Assembly: GCA_016719295.1 (NCBI GenBank)
Contig: JADKAF010000002.1
Location: 124,001 to 188,000 of the forward strand
Reading direction: 5' to 3'
DNA from: Planctomycetota bacterium
Lineage (GTDB): Bacteria; Planctomycetota; UBA1135; JADKAF01
Length of the DNA: 64,000 bases
The notes under the pieces were generated by a model that saw only the letters and a list, made by a program, of their open reading frames with translations, was not told where the DNA came from and ran no database searches. The first letter of the stretch is position 1, and each line of letters starts with the position of its first letter. The position numbers were made by a program, and so were the translations under genes. Positions 44,051 through 53,700 of the stretch are shown one piece after another.

Positions 44051-44548
44051 TCAAGCCGAAGCTTCGGCGCTCTCCGACGCGACGGCGGCTTCCGCGACAG
44101 GCGCGGGGGCGGGCGCGGGCGCGGGCGCATCGTCTGCAGCCGTGCGCGCACGCACGACGACGACCTGGCCCTCGTCCTCACCTTCGCCGATCACGTCGGG
44201 CTCGTTCGCGATCTCCGCGTCTTCCTTCGCGGCGAGTTCGATCTCGCCCTCCGGCAGCGCGTCGACCTTCAGGATGAGGTGGCGCAGGACGAAGTCCTGG
44301 AGGAGCAGGTCGCGGTCGAGCTCGAAGAGCGAGTCACCCGGAGCGGCGTGCTCGAGGTAGCTCAAGAAGTAGGTGCCCCTCTTCTGCTTCTTGATCTCGT
44401 ACGCGAGCTTGCGGTCCTCCCACCGGCGCGCAGCGACGACTTTGCAGCCGTGGCGCTCCAGGAGCTCCTTCACTCGGCCCTTCAGCGTTCTCCAGCCCTT
44501 CTTGACTTCCCGGTTGTCCAGGATGAGGGTCGCCTCGTAGATGCTCAC
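44051..44548 (-). CDS. rpsF: 30S ribosomal protein S6 with acidic/Ala-Pro tail
   Basis: S6 pairs with S18 on the 30S platform. Residues 1-98 are the ferredoxin-like S6 fold (MSIYEATLILDNREVKKG, KLAYEIKKQKRGTYFL). Residues 99-165 are an acidic stretch followed by an Ala-Pro repeat (PAPAPAPAPVAEAAV). The tail is flexible and far longer than the Glu-tail of E. coli S6. No ssb gene lies between rpsF and rpsR, unlike many bacteria. It starts 17 bp after the pth stop. Confidence 0.95.
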   Translation of the reverse strand: MSIYEATLILDNREVKKGWRTLKGRVKELLERHGCKVVAARRWEDRKLAYEIKKQKRGTYFLSYLEHAAPGDSLFELDRDLLLQDFVLRHLILKVDALPEGEIELAAKEDAEIANEPDVIGEGEDEGQVVVVRARTAADDAPAPAPAPAPVAEAAVASESAEASA

Positions 44549-44565
44549 CGGCGGACCGCCTCGCT

Positions 44566-45162
44566 TCAGAGTTCGTTGTTCTTGCGGTTGGAACGATTCA
44601 TTAGCTCTGCGAGCGGTGCGCCGTCGATCCAGCGTTCGACGAGATCGGCGGCGTGCTCGAGAGCGATCGCGATCTCCTCCCGCTCCTGCTTGGAGAACCG
44701 GGAGAGGACGTGATCTACGGTGTCGCGCTTCGGGGCACCGATGCCGATCCGCAAACGCGGATAGCCCTGCGTGCCCAGATGGCGCTCGATGGACTTCAAG
44801 CCGTTGTGTCCGCCGCTCGACCCGTCCGCACGGAGGCGCAGGTTTCCGAGCTCGAGGTTCAGGTCGTCGACGACGACCAAGACCTCGCTCGGCTGCACCC
44901 CCCAGCGATCGACCAGAGAGCGAACCAACTGGCCGGTTTCATTCACGTAGGTCCACGGCTCGGACAGGCAGGCCTTGACCTCACCGTCCTTGTCGCGGAT
45001 GCGCGCCAGTCGACCGAAGCGACGGCCGAGCGTAGGAGACTTCTCGGCCTCCAGCTCGGCGCGCCGCCGATGGGCGACGAGGCGAACCACGTCGAAACCG
45101 ACATTGTGGCGGGTGGACTCGTACTCAGCACCCGGATTGCCTATCCCGACGACCAGCTTCAA
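44566..45162 (-). CDS. pth: Peptidyl-tRNA hydrolase
   Basis: Pth frees tRNA from drop-off peptidyl-tRNA. The 198-residue protein has the family signature VVGIGNPGAEYESTRHNVGFD with catalytic His19, and DDLNLELGNLRLRADGSSGGHNGLKS near residue 100. The start is TTG at 45162 with GGAGG 7-8 bp upstream; an ATG 12 codons earlier would give an unlikely Arg/Gly-rich extension. It lies between rplY and rpsF; the rplY-pth pairing is very common. Confidence 0.94.
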   Translation of the reverse strand: MKLVVGIGNPGAEYESTRHNVGFDVVRLVAHRRRAELEAEKSPTLGRRFGRLARIRDKDGEVKACLSEPWTYVNETGQLVRSLVDRWGVQPSEVLVVVDDLNLELGNLRLRADGSSGGHNGLKSIERHLGTQGYPRLRIGIGAPKRDTVDHVLSRFSKQEREEIAIALEHAADLVERWIDGAPLAELMNRSNRKNNEL

Positions 45163-45395
45163 GGCAGCGCCTCCTTGTCCTCGAGCGCGTGGCAGCACCC
45201 AAGCGAGAGACGAAGCCTACGGCGTGATCGCGAGCAAACCGGCGTATCCGGCGAGCTCCGAGACGGGATCGCGGAGGATTCGAGCCCTCCGAGCGCGATC
45301 CTCCCGCCACAAGCGAGCGGGGCATTATACGGCCGCACTCGCCTCTCGCAAGGGGGCGTCGGCGCCACAGAGCGCCGAGCCTCCTCGCACGGGGA

Positions 45396-46013
45396 TCAAG
45401 ACTCGGACTTCTTCTCCGGCTCGGGCTGCGCCCCGGCTTCGCCTGCCGCGGGCTCCGTCACCTGCGCGGTCTGGTGGGAGACGTTGCACACGACGATCGT
45501 GGCATCCCCGATCGCGCGCACCCCGGCGGGCATCGCGAGCTCAGCGATATGGATCGCTTGCCCGATCTCGAGACTCGTCACCACCACCTCGATGTGATCG
45601 GGGATCGCCGCCGGATCGCATTCGATCTGGAGCTCCTGGATCGGCGTGTTCAATCGACCGCCAGCGGCGAGGCCCTTGGCGTGCCCGACGTAGTGGATCG
45701 GCACCCCGACGCGCACCTTCTCCCCCGCCTCGAGGCGAGTGAAGTCCGCGTGCATCGGATACTCGCCGAGAGCGTCCCACTGCAGCTGCTTCAGCAGCGC
45801 CGGGAACGACTCGCGGACGCCGTCGTCGATCCGGAACACGCGCGCGTGGTGCTTGATCGCCTGGCCGAATTGGTGCGCGTCGATGGTGACATGCTCGGGG
45901 GTCTTGCCGTGGCCGTAGATCACGGCGGGCACTCGCCCTTCCGAACGCTCGCGCATGGCGGCACGCGTGCCGACCTTCTCGCGCTTCGTAGCTTTGATGC
46001 TGATGATTTCCAT
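45396..46013 (-). CDS. rplY: 50S ribosomal protein L25/general stress protein Ctc
   Basis: L25 binds 5S rRNA. The 205-residue, two-domain (Ctc/TL5) form has the N-terminal L25 barrel (KREKVGTRAAMRERSEGRVPAVIYG, residues 9-90) and the C-terminal TL5 domain (about 95-190; GLAAGGRLNTPIQELQIEC). A short acidic tail ends the protein. The ATG at 46013 starts the conserved MEIISIKATKRE. It is 172 bp after prs and 233 bp before pth. Confidence 0.94.
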   Translation of the reverse strand: MEIISIKATKREKVGTRAAMRERSEGRVPAVIYGHGKTPEHVTIDAHQFGQAIKHHARVFRIDDGVRESFPALLKQLQWDALGEYPMHADFTRLEAGEKVRVGVPIHYVGHAKGLAAGGRLNTPIQELQIECDPAAIPDHIEVVVTSLEIGQAIHIAELAMPAGVRAIGDATIVVCNVSHQTAQVTEPAAGEAGAQPEPEKKSES

Positions 46014-46185
46014 GGGAGCGAAGCTCCTCCGAGAGGATGCGTACGATTCCGCGGCCCTTGCGTGCCGCGGCGATGCCAGCGATTGCACGGCGCGATTGCG
46101 CCGAACTTTGTTCGTTCCCGAGACGCATCGGCGTCGCGGGCCTGTATCCCGTTCCCGCGCGCCTTCGGAGCGCGGGCCGACATTC

Positions 46186-47181
46186 TCAATGCGGCTCGTC
46201 CTCGAAGAGGCTCGAAACCGACTTGGCGTGGTGGATGTTCCAGATGGCCCGCGCCAAGAGCTTGGCGACCGAGACGACCTCGAGCTTCGGCACCAGGTCC
46301 GCGCGCTGCGGGATGGTATCCGTGACGAAGATCGCCTCGGCTTCGCAGCTCCGCAGACGCTCGATCGCGGGGCCGCAGAAGACGCCGTGCGTCGCGGCCA
46401 CGATCACGCGCTCGGCTCCGTGGCGCCGCACGATGCGCACCGCCTCGGTGATCGAGCCGGCGGTCGAGATCATATCGTCGATGAGGACGACGTCGCGCCC
46501 CTTCACGTCGCCGATCACCGCCTCGACGACCGTCTGCTCGCCGGAGATGCGGCGCTTGTCGACGATCGCGAGAGGGGCGTCGCCGAGCGCCTTCGCGTAA
46601 GCACGCGCCATCTTGACGCCGCCGACGTCCGGGGAGACGACGATCATGTTCTTCAAGTCCCCGAAGCGCCTCAGGCGATCGAGGAACACCGGACGCGCGT
46701 AGAGGTGATCGACGGGGATGTCGAAGAATCCCTGGATCTGCGCGGCGTGCAGGTCGATCGTGAGCACGCGGTTGGCGCCCGCGGTCGTGATCAGATTCGC
46801 GACGAGCTTCGCGCTGATCGGCACGCGCCCCTCGTCTTTGCGATCCTTGCGCGCGTAGCCGTAGTAGGGCAGCACCGCGGTGATGCGCTGCGCCGAAGCG
46901 CGGCGCAGGCAGTCGATCATCAGCAGCAGCTCCATCAGCTGCTCGTTCGCCGGCGGACTCGTGGGCTGCACGACGAACACGTCGCAGCCGCGCACGTCCT
47001 CCCCGACCTTGATGTCGACCTCGAGGTCGGGGAAGCGACGGATCTCGGCCGCGCCGAGCGGATGACCGAGGAACGCGCAGATGTCCTGCGCGAGCTGCGG
47101 ATTCGCGGTTCCGCTGATGATCTTCAGGCGGTCCGCGTCGCGCATCGGGTCCGACGCCGCGCCGATCACGACCTCACGCAT
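46186..47181 (-). CDS. prs: Ribose-phosphate pyrophosphokinase
   Basis: Makes PRPP from ribose 5-phosphate and ATP for nucleotide, His, Trp and NAD synthesis. The 331-residue protein has the class I pattern: FPDLEVDIKVGEDVRGCDV near residue 40, YYGYARKDRKDEGRVPISAK near 98, DLHAAQIQGFFDIPVDHLYA near 131 and the PRPP loop VVLIDDMISTAGS near 222. The start ATG 47181 is preferred because AAGGA lies 8 bp upstream; an ATG 9 bp earlier is possible. It overlaps the glmU stop by 8 bp, the conserved glmU-prs pair. Confidence 0.95.
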   Translation of the reverse strand: MREVVIGAASDPMRDADRLKIISGTANPQLAQDICAFLGHPLGAAEIRRFPDLEVDIKVGEDVRGCDVFVVQPTSPPANEQLMELLLMIDCLRRASAQRITAVLPYYGYARKDRKDEGRVPISAKLVANLITTAGANRVLTIDLHAAQIQGFFDIPVDHLYARPVFLDRLRRFGDLKNMIVVSPDVGGVKMARAYAKALGDAPLAIVDKRRISGEQTVVEAVIGDVKGRDVVLIDDMISTAGSITEAVRIVRRHGAERVIVAATHGVFCGPAIERLRSCEAEAIFVTDTIPQRADLVPKLEVVSVAKLLARAIWNIHHAKSVSSLFEDEPH

Positions 47182-48505
47182 GGCGCCCATCCTTGGGTTC
47201 TTCGGCCAGAGCCTGCGCCGAGGCGCGCCCCGCCTTCGCGGCGAGGGGGCGCGCCGGAACGCCGACCCAGACCTCGCCCGCGGGGATCTCCCTGTGGACG
47301 AGCGCAGCGTTGGCGCCGAGCTTGGCGCCCTCTCCGACCGTCGCCGGAGCGACGATGATCGCGCCGGAGCCGATGAAGGCGCGCGCGCCGATCCTCGTGG
47401 TGAACTTCGACTTGCCGTCGTAGTTCGCGGTGACCGTTCCGGCTCCGATGTTCGCCTTCTCGCCGATGATCGCGTCGCCGAGATAGGTGAGGTGTTTCGC
47501 TTTCGCGCCCGCCGCCATCTGCGTGCGGTTCACCTCGACGAAGTTGCCGACCTCGGCTCCGTCCCCGAGCGTCGTCCCGGAGCGCAGATGCGCGAAGGGA
47601 CCGACCGCGCAGCCCTCGCCCACCTTCACGTCGTGCTGGATGACGACGCAGGGGTGGATCAAGGTGCCGCGCCCGATCTCGACATCGGCGTCGATGTACG
47701 CCGTCTCGGGTGCGGTGATGCGCACGCCATTCGCGAGGTGCTGCGTCAGGATGCGCTCCTGCAGCTCTTCGCGAGCGATGGCGAGCTCGCGCAGCGAGTT
47801 CACTCCCTGCACCTCGCGCTCACCGCCTAGGCAGGGCACCGGAACGATGGGATAGCCGCGCGCGAGGAAGAGGCCGAGGACGTCGGTCAGGTAGTACTCG
47901 TTCTGCGCGTTCTCCGCGCGCACCGCGGCCAGGCACTCGAAGAGCCGCGGGGTGTCGAAGACGTAGACGCCGGCGTTGATCTCGCGCACCGCGCGCTGCT
48001 CCGGAGTCGCATCCTTGTGCTCGACGACACCGCGGAACGCGCCGCGCTCATCGCGCAGGACGCGCCCCATCCCGGTCGGGTCCTCCATCGCGCAGCTGAG
48101 GAAGGCGCACCCACCCGCGGGCTGCGCCTCGAGCAGTGCGCGCAGCGTCTCCGTCGTGAGCATGGGCGTGTCCCCATACACGACGAGGATGCGACCGGCG
48201 TCACGCGGCAGCTCCGGCTCGGCTTGGCGCACCGCGTGGGCGGTGCCGAGCTGCGGCTCCTGCACCACGCTGCGCACGGCGGGCAAACCAGCAGGGAGCT
48301 TCCACTTCGCGAGCTCGGCCCGCACCTGCTCGCGTCCGTGCCCGAGCACGGCGACCACATGGTCCGGACGCAGCTCCGCCACGGCGTGCAGGATCCAGCG
48401 CAGCAGGGGGCGACCGCATACAGCGTGCAGGACCTTCGGGAGGTCCGAGCGCATGCGAGTCCCCTTGCCGGCCGCGAGCACGATCACCGAGAGCGGCGCA
48501 CGCAT
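47174..48505 (-). CDS. glmU: Bifunctional UDP-GlcNAc pyrophosphorylase / GlcN-1-P acetyltransferase
   Basis: Makes UDP-GlcNAc for peptidoglycan and lipid A. The 443-residue protein has the uridyltransferase domain with LAAGKGTRMRSDLPKVLH near residue 10, GTAHAVRQA near 85 and VYGDTPML near 108. The left-handed beta-helix acetyltransferase domain starts near residue 240, with NFVEVNRTQMAAGAKAKHLTYLGD and catalytic His near 352. It is slightly shorter than E. coli GlmU (456). It is first in the long minus-strand series and has a promoter 109 bp upstream. Confidence 0.96.
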   Translation of the reverse strand: MRAPLSVIVLAAGKGTRMRSDLPKVLHAVCGRPLLRWILHAVAELRPDHVVAVLGHGREQVRAELAKWKLPAGLPAVRSVVQEPQLGTAHAVRQAEPELPRDAGRILVVYGDTPMLTTETLRALLEAQPAGGCAFLSCAMEDPTGMGRVLRDERGAFRGVVEHKDATPEQRAVREINAGVYVFDTPRLFECLAAVRAENAQNEYYLTDVLGLFLARGYPIVPVPCLGGEREVQGVNSLRELAIAREELQERILTQHLANGVRITAPETAYIDADVEIGRGTLIHPCVVIQHDVKVGEGCAVGPFAHLRSGTTLGDGAEVGNFVEVNRTQMAAGAKAKHLTYLGDAIIGEKANIGAGTVTANYDGKSKFTTRIGARAFIGSGAIIVAPATVGEGAKLGANAALVHREIPAGEVWVGVPARPLAAKAGRASAQALAEEPKDGRHA

Positions 48506-48613
48506 CGGAGGGACCTTCCGGGAGGGCCCGGAGTGGACGAGGGACGTAGAACCGACACACGCTCGAGCGGGTCGAGCGCGGGCGAGGTCGGCTCCGGCAA
48601 AAAGGGGCGGCGA

Positions 48614-48642
48614 TGGTAGCCCCGTCCCTAGGGAGGGTCAAG
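48614..48642 (-). promoter_or_regulatory. Promoter for glmU and downstream genes
   Basis: Minus-strand TTGACC (48637-48642), a 17-bp spacer and TACCAT (48614-48619). The sequence is nearly identical in both boxes to the promoter of the tRNA cluster. It lies between the pyroglutamyl-peptidase-like gene and glmU. Confidence 0.7.
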
Positions 48643-48691
48643 CTCCGCCGGCGCGCCGGGAGCGGCGCGCTTGCTCCTCGCGCCTCGGCTC

Positions 48692-49323
48692 TCAGGCCGG
48701 CAGCAGCGCGAATTCGACTGCCGAGCGCACGGCCGAGAGCTGCAGCACGGCATCCATCGCGCGCCCTTTCAGCTTCGGCTCGCGGCGAGCCTGCTCGGGC
48801 AGCAGGGGGAGGCTCAGGGCGCCGACGCGCACGCCGACGAACGCCCCGGGTCCTGCCGGACCTGGAAAAGAACCTCATAGAGCACGTGGTTCGTGAGGTG
48901 GGCGCCCGGGTCCTTCGAGGAGCGCACCTCGATCTTCCGAGCCTCGAGGTAGGCGACCAGGGCGTCGGCCGAGAGCGAGGTCGGGAGCGACACCGGCCCT
49001 TCGGCGATGATGGGCTCCTTCGCGGGGCAGTTGCCGCCCCCATCTCGCACCCCGCCGAAGTCCCGGAGGTTGCGAGCGACGGCCTCGACCCCGATCGCCG
49101 ACGCGTCAGCGCACTGCCCGGCGATGATCACCGCGCGCGCTTTGAGCGTGCGGATGCGATCGACCAGGATGGCTCCAGCGCGGCGCATGTCCGCGGGAAG
49201 CATCTGGATCGTCAGGCGTTCGGCTTGGAAGCCCTCTTCGGCCAGGCTGCGCGCCACTTCGGCAGCCGAGTTGATCCGCTCGCCCGGCAGGGGCTGCATG
49301 GCGGCGAGGATCACTTCGGTCAC
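48692..49323 (-). pseudogene. Degenerate pyroglutamyl-peptidase I homologue, frameshifted
   Basis: Homologue of Pcp (peptidase family C15), which removes N-terminal pyroglutamate. From GTG 49323 (GGAGG 6 bp upstream) the frame gives about 160 residues, including GVEAVARNLRDFGG with the conserved Glu80, and then runs into a stop at 48814. Shifting frame at the C/G run 48844-48850 restores GAFVGVRVGALSLPLLPEQARRE and a normal C-terminus, ending at 48692 (about 210 residues). The catalytic Cys of AGTYxCNH is Thr144 (AHLTNH), and the catalytic His of FIHVP is Gly. So even when read through it should be inactive as a peptidase. Confidence 0.7.
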
Positions 49324-49627
49324 TGTTCACCTCCGACGGTCGGATGCGCTGCGCGCCGAACGGGAGGCGAATCCCAGGAGCGGGGCGACTCCCGGACGTC
49401 CTCGCTCTTCGGCGGAAAGACTCCCCTGCGAGGGCAGGCGAGCGGCGTCCTGCGCGGAACGCGGCCGACCATTGTGGTCGAGGAAAGCGCTTTCGCAAAG
49501 ACCGTGCGGACAAAGGAGTTGGGAGCTGGCGCGCTCCTCCTTCGCGAACGGCCCGCCGCTGGGGCGCCTGCACCTCGACGGCGGGGGGAGGCTGGCATCC
49601 TCTTCCCCCGCCGCCGATCATGGCGCG
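49324..49627. other. Divergent intergenic region without recognisable gene
   Basis: Separates the pyroglutamyl-peptidase-like gene from the CMD-like gene. Sequence is less GC-rich near 49480-49525. It presumably holds promoters for both, but I cannot assign boxes with confidence. Confidence 0.4.
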
Positions 49628-50305
49628 ATGAGCGATCCTTCGTGCGCCGACCGGCTGCGCTCCGCTCTCGCCTCGGCGGCGCCGCTCGATCCAGGGTGCG
49701 CCATCCTCTGCGCCGCGCTCGGCGCCCTCGCGGTGAGCGAGCGCGACCTCCTCGAGGCGAGCTTCGACCTCGCCCGCGAGCTCGGAGTCGCGCGCGCGAC
49801 CCTGGAGGAAGTTCTCTTGCAGGGCGCTCTCTTCGGCGGCTTTCCGCGCACCGTGGAGGCGTTCCAGCTGCTGCGCACCCGCTGGGGACCGCGCGAGCCC
49901 GCCGCGCTCGCCGAGGCTCTCGAGCCGTCCAGCGCCTCCGGCGCGGCGCTCTTCGATCGGATCTACGCAGATCTCGCGCCCGCCGTACGCCGCGAGTTGG
50001 CGGAGCTCCACCCCGCGCTCGCGCGCTGGATCGCCGAGCACGCCTACCGCGCCGTGCTCGCGAGAGCTGGCCTCGACGCGGCGACGCGCGAGCTCGCCGC
50101 GGTCACCGCGCTGGCCGCGAGCGGCTGTCGCCGCCAGCTGCTCTCGCATGCCCGCGGCGCGGTGCGCTGCGGTGCCGGCGCCGCACGCGTGCGCTCCGCG
50201 CTCCGTCTCGCGGCGCTCTTCCGCTCCACCGCCGGCCTGGCCGAGCTGGAGACCCACGTCGAGCGAGCCCTGCTCGCCGTCGCGCCGGGTGAACGCGAGC
50301 CCTGA
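49628..50305 (+). CDS. Carboxymuconolactone decarboxylase (CMD)-like protein
   Basis: A 225-residue all-helical protein with two CMD-like halves: ARATLEEVLLQGALFGGFPRTVEAFQ (residues 56-81) and AATRELAAVTALAASGCRRQLLSHARGAV (about 145-173). CMD/AhpD-family members with a CxxC act as thiol peroxidase reductants; here only one Cys is in that helix and no CxxC is present, so redox activity is doubtful. Substrate unknown. It stands alone on the plus strand and converges with the FHA gene. Confidence 0.7.
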   Translation: MSDPSCADRLRSALASAAPLDPGCAILCAALGALAVSERDLLEASFDLARELGVARATLEEVLLQGALFGGFPRTVEAFQLLRTRWGPREPAALAEALEPSSASGAALFDRIYADLAPAVRRELAELHPALARWIAEHAYRAVLARAGLDAATRELAAVTALAASGCRRQLLSHARGAVRCGAGAARVRSALRLAALFRSTAGLAELETHVERALLAVAPGEREP

Positions 50306-50343
50306 GACCGCGCCTTACCCGAGCGACCGGAGCGCCGTGGCGC

Positions 50344-50751
50344 TCAGAGCTCCGCGACGAGCAAGAGCTGCACGAGAATGCGAAAGCCCGCGAGCTCGAG
50401 CGTCGCGGGCTTCTCCTGCAGGTCGTCGATCACCAGGCGCTGAACGCGCTGGCCGTTCACCAACGTGCCGTTGCGCGAGAGATCCTCGATCTCCACGTGG
50501 CGCAGGTTGCAGAACGAGATGCGCGTGTGCTCGCGCGACATCCGACGCAGGCGCTGCACCTCGCTCTCGCAGCTGATCCCGCTGCGCTCGATGCTCGGCG
50601 CGAAGCCGCATTGCCGCGAGCGCCCCATCACCATCGACTCCCCGAGGCGCAAGCGCTTCTCCATCCCGCGGAAGCCGCCATCCAGGCCGCGCAGGATCAG
50701 CAAGGGAAAGCTCGCGGATAGCCGCTCGAGCTCGGCGCGCGAATCACTCAT
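50344..50751 (-). CDS. FHA-domain protein
   Basis: A 135-residue cytoplasmic protein consisting of one forkhead-associated domain that binds phosphothreonine. Visible elements are the GRS motif (MVMGRSRQCGF near residue 42), SREH-type loop (MSREHTRISF near 71) and NGTLVNG (near 94). An insertion with two Cys lies between the first two. The ATG overlaps the kinase stop by 4 bp (ATGA), so it is co-translated with the giant kinase and is its likely reader or substrate. Confidence 0.88.
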   Translation of the reverse strand: MSDSRAELERLSASFPLLILRGLDGGFRGMEKRLRLGESMVMGRSRQCGFAPSIERSGISCESEVQRLRRMSREHTRISFCNLRHVEIEDLSRNGTLVNGQRVQRLVIDDLQEKPATLELAGFRILVQLLLVAEL

Positions 50752-53700
50752 CGCAGGCGCCCCTCCAACGCAATCGACCAGACCTGCAGAGGATCCCACG
50801 AGCGGAGCGAAAGCTCGCGGAGATGCCGCCGGCGCACGCCCGAAGGTCGCGCCTCCAGCACCGGCGCCGAGGACTCGCCCATCCGAACCTGCAGACGCGC
50901 GGCCTGCTCGGTCCAAGTCCAGGTGAGCCGCTGCGTCGTACCGCGCAGGAATCCGTTCCAAGGGGCGCTCCACAAGTTCCCGTGCCGCTCCTCGATCGAC
51001 GCGCGACCGAGCAGTGCTGGAATCGCCGCCGTGCTGCGCCCACGCGCGAGGAAGATCCGCCCAAGCGGCCAGCCGATCCCGGCGTCCGCGGCGAGCAGAT
51101 CGGCCGAGCGATCGTTTCCGCGCACGGGCAGCGAAGCCTGGCCGAGGAACCCGAGGGTCCACTCGCCCTGGGTCACCGAAGCGTAGAAGGGCCGACCGGC
51201 GTCGCTCGGGCAACGCAAGGCGAGCTCGACTCGGACTGGGAATTCCGGATCGAAGTCCAGCTCGCCCCACGCGAAGACCAGCTTCGCATCGACGTCGAGC
51301 TGCTCGACCTGGCTCGCGACGCGTGTCCGATACAGCCCGTTCGTCGCGCTCCAGGCCCAGCCGGAGAAGCGCTCGAGCCCGAGCTCGGAGGCGACGGCGC
51401 GATCGCGGAGATCGTAGAGGATCCGAGTCCCGGCTCCTCCGAACTCCGGACCGAGCGCGGGCCCGACGGTCGCGTGCGGGGAGGCCGCGCGAACGCGCGC
51501 CTCGATGCGCGCACCCGCGCGCCGTTGGAGCAAGCGTTGCTCGAGCTCGTCGAAGCCCGAGGTGAGGAGCTCGGGCTTCCCGGCACAGCTCGCGCTGACG
51601 GCTCGCAGCTCCTCGAGGGCCTGGTCGAGCTCGCCGCTCTGCTCGAGCGCTTCGATGCGCTGTCGCGCGCGCTCGATCTCCTCGCGCACTTGCTGGGAGC
51701 GCGCGCTCCAAGCCTTGCGCGACGACTCGAGCCAGTCCTGCAGTGCGAGGCCCCGCGTGCGATCGAGCGCGAGGATCTCGCGCAGCGCGTCCTCGCAGGC
51801 GCTCTCCGCCGGAGTCGCCAGGCCATCGGCGAAGCGGAAGAGTGCTTCAGCTCCGCGATCGCCGTGGGCGCCACTCCACTCGAGCAGCGACTCGATCGCG
51901 AGCTGCTCGAGCCCGCAGCTGCGATCGCGCCCCAAGACCAGGCCGTCGCGCTCGAGCGACACGGCGCCGCCGCCCGCGAAGCGCGGGATGCCCTTCCTCT
52001 CGCTCCCGTCGCGCAGCTTCGCGCGCACGCTGCGCTGCGCCTTGGCCTCCGCCTCGAGATGTCGCGCCACGACCTCGAGCAGGGCCGCGAGTGGAGCGAC
52101 CAGGTGCTCGCGCCGATCCTCCAGCTCACTGCGGGCGGCCGGACCGCTGGCGATCTCGCCGCGCTCCTTCTCGTCGAGATAGGCGAGAGCGTGCGCATAG
52201 CGCCGCGCGGGCAGCCAGAGATCGAGATTCGCTCGCGCGATCGCCCAAGCGCGCTCGGCGCGCTCCTCGCGCCGAGCCTTCAGAGTGAGGTCGATGCGCC
52301 CGACGAGGCCGTCGCGGCGATCGAAAGGATCGCGCTCGAGGCGCAGCGTGAGCGGCAGCTCGTCGCTGGAGACGAGACCTTGCTCCTCCAGCAGATCGTC
52401 GAGCCACGCGCGCGGCGATCGATCGGCGAAGAGCTCGAGATCGAGGGAGCCGGTCTGCAAGCGCGCATCGAGATCGTCGAGCACCTCCAGCGCGCGCGCG
52501 ACGCGAGCGGCGGCGAAGCGGTCGATGTCGCGGCGCACCGGCGCGGCGGAGGTATCGAGCGCGGTCAGCGCCTCCCGGTAGCCCGCGGCGTCGAGCAGGC
52601 CCTTCAGCGCGAGACGCGCTTCCTCGTAGTGCTGGTCGAGGCGTCGCAGCGCGGAAGCGAAGGCCCCTTCGCTGATCTCCGCCGCGAGATCCAGGTCGCG
52701 CTGGGCGAAGCGCTCGAAGCCCGCGCAGAGCTCCTCGCGCTTGGCGGCGAGCGCCTCGGCGCGCCGCCGCTCCCAGAGGCGGAAGACCCGCTCCTCGCGC
52801 AGACGGGCCTCCGAGCGCAGCACGGCGGGCAAGCGCGCGGGCTCGGCACCCACGCTCGCGCGAATGGCCTCCTTCCACGCGGTCGCCGCTTCCGCCGCCG
52901 TTGGAGGCTCGCCGCTCCGCTCCAGCCCCGAGGCGGTGCTCTCGATCTGGCTCACCAGCGCTTGCTCCAGACGCGCTCGATCGGCGACGAGCTGCTCGCG
53001 CAGGCTGGCGCGGCTCTTCCCTCCCGCGGCCTCGACCTGCGCCAGCATCTCCAGCACGCGGAGATACGGCCCGAGCAGGACGGCGCGCTCCTCGCCCGCG
53101 AGCGCCGTTTCGGCGGCGCGGCTCGCAGCCGAGACGTCGCGCGTCACCGGATCCTCGGCGATCGGGCTCTCGCCGCTGCCGTCGTCCGCGCGCGGAGTGA
53201 GCATGACCAGGCCGATCACCGCGGCGAGGACGACGCTTACCGCCGCGATCGCGATCCGCGCACCGAGGCGCGCATCGAGCTCGTCGAGCGAGGAGGCGCT
53301 GACCCGCGGCGGCAGGTGATCGCGCACGCGCTGCAGATCGGCGAGCATCGCCACGGCGCTCGGATAGCGTCGCGCCGGCTCCTTCTGCAGCGCCTTGCGG
53401 ATCACGAGGCAGAGCCCTTCGGAGGCCTCGGGGCGCAGGCGCGCGGGATCGGGCGCGGGGTCGTGCAGGACCTTGGTCAGGAGCTGGCCGATCGTCTCGG
53501 CCTCGAAGGGCGGGCAGCCGGTCAGCGCGTGGAAGAGCGTCGCTCCGAGCGCATAGATGTCGCTGCGCCGATCCACGGCGCCGGGATCGCGCGCCTGCTC
53601 GGGCGCCATGTACTGCGGCGTGCCGACGGTCGAGCCCTCGATGGTGAGCGTCGGATCCTCGGGTCCGCGCGCGAGACCCAAGTCGGTGAGCTTGATGCTG

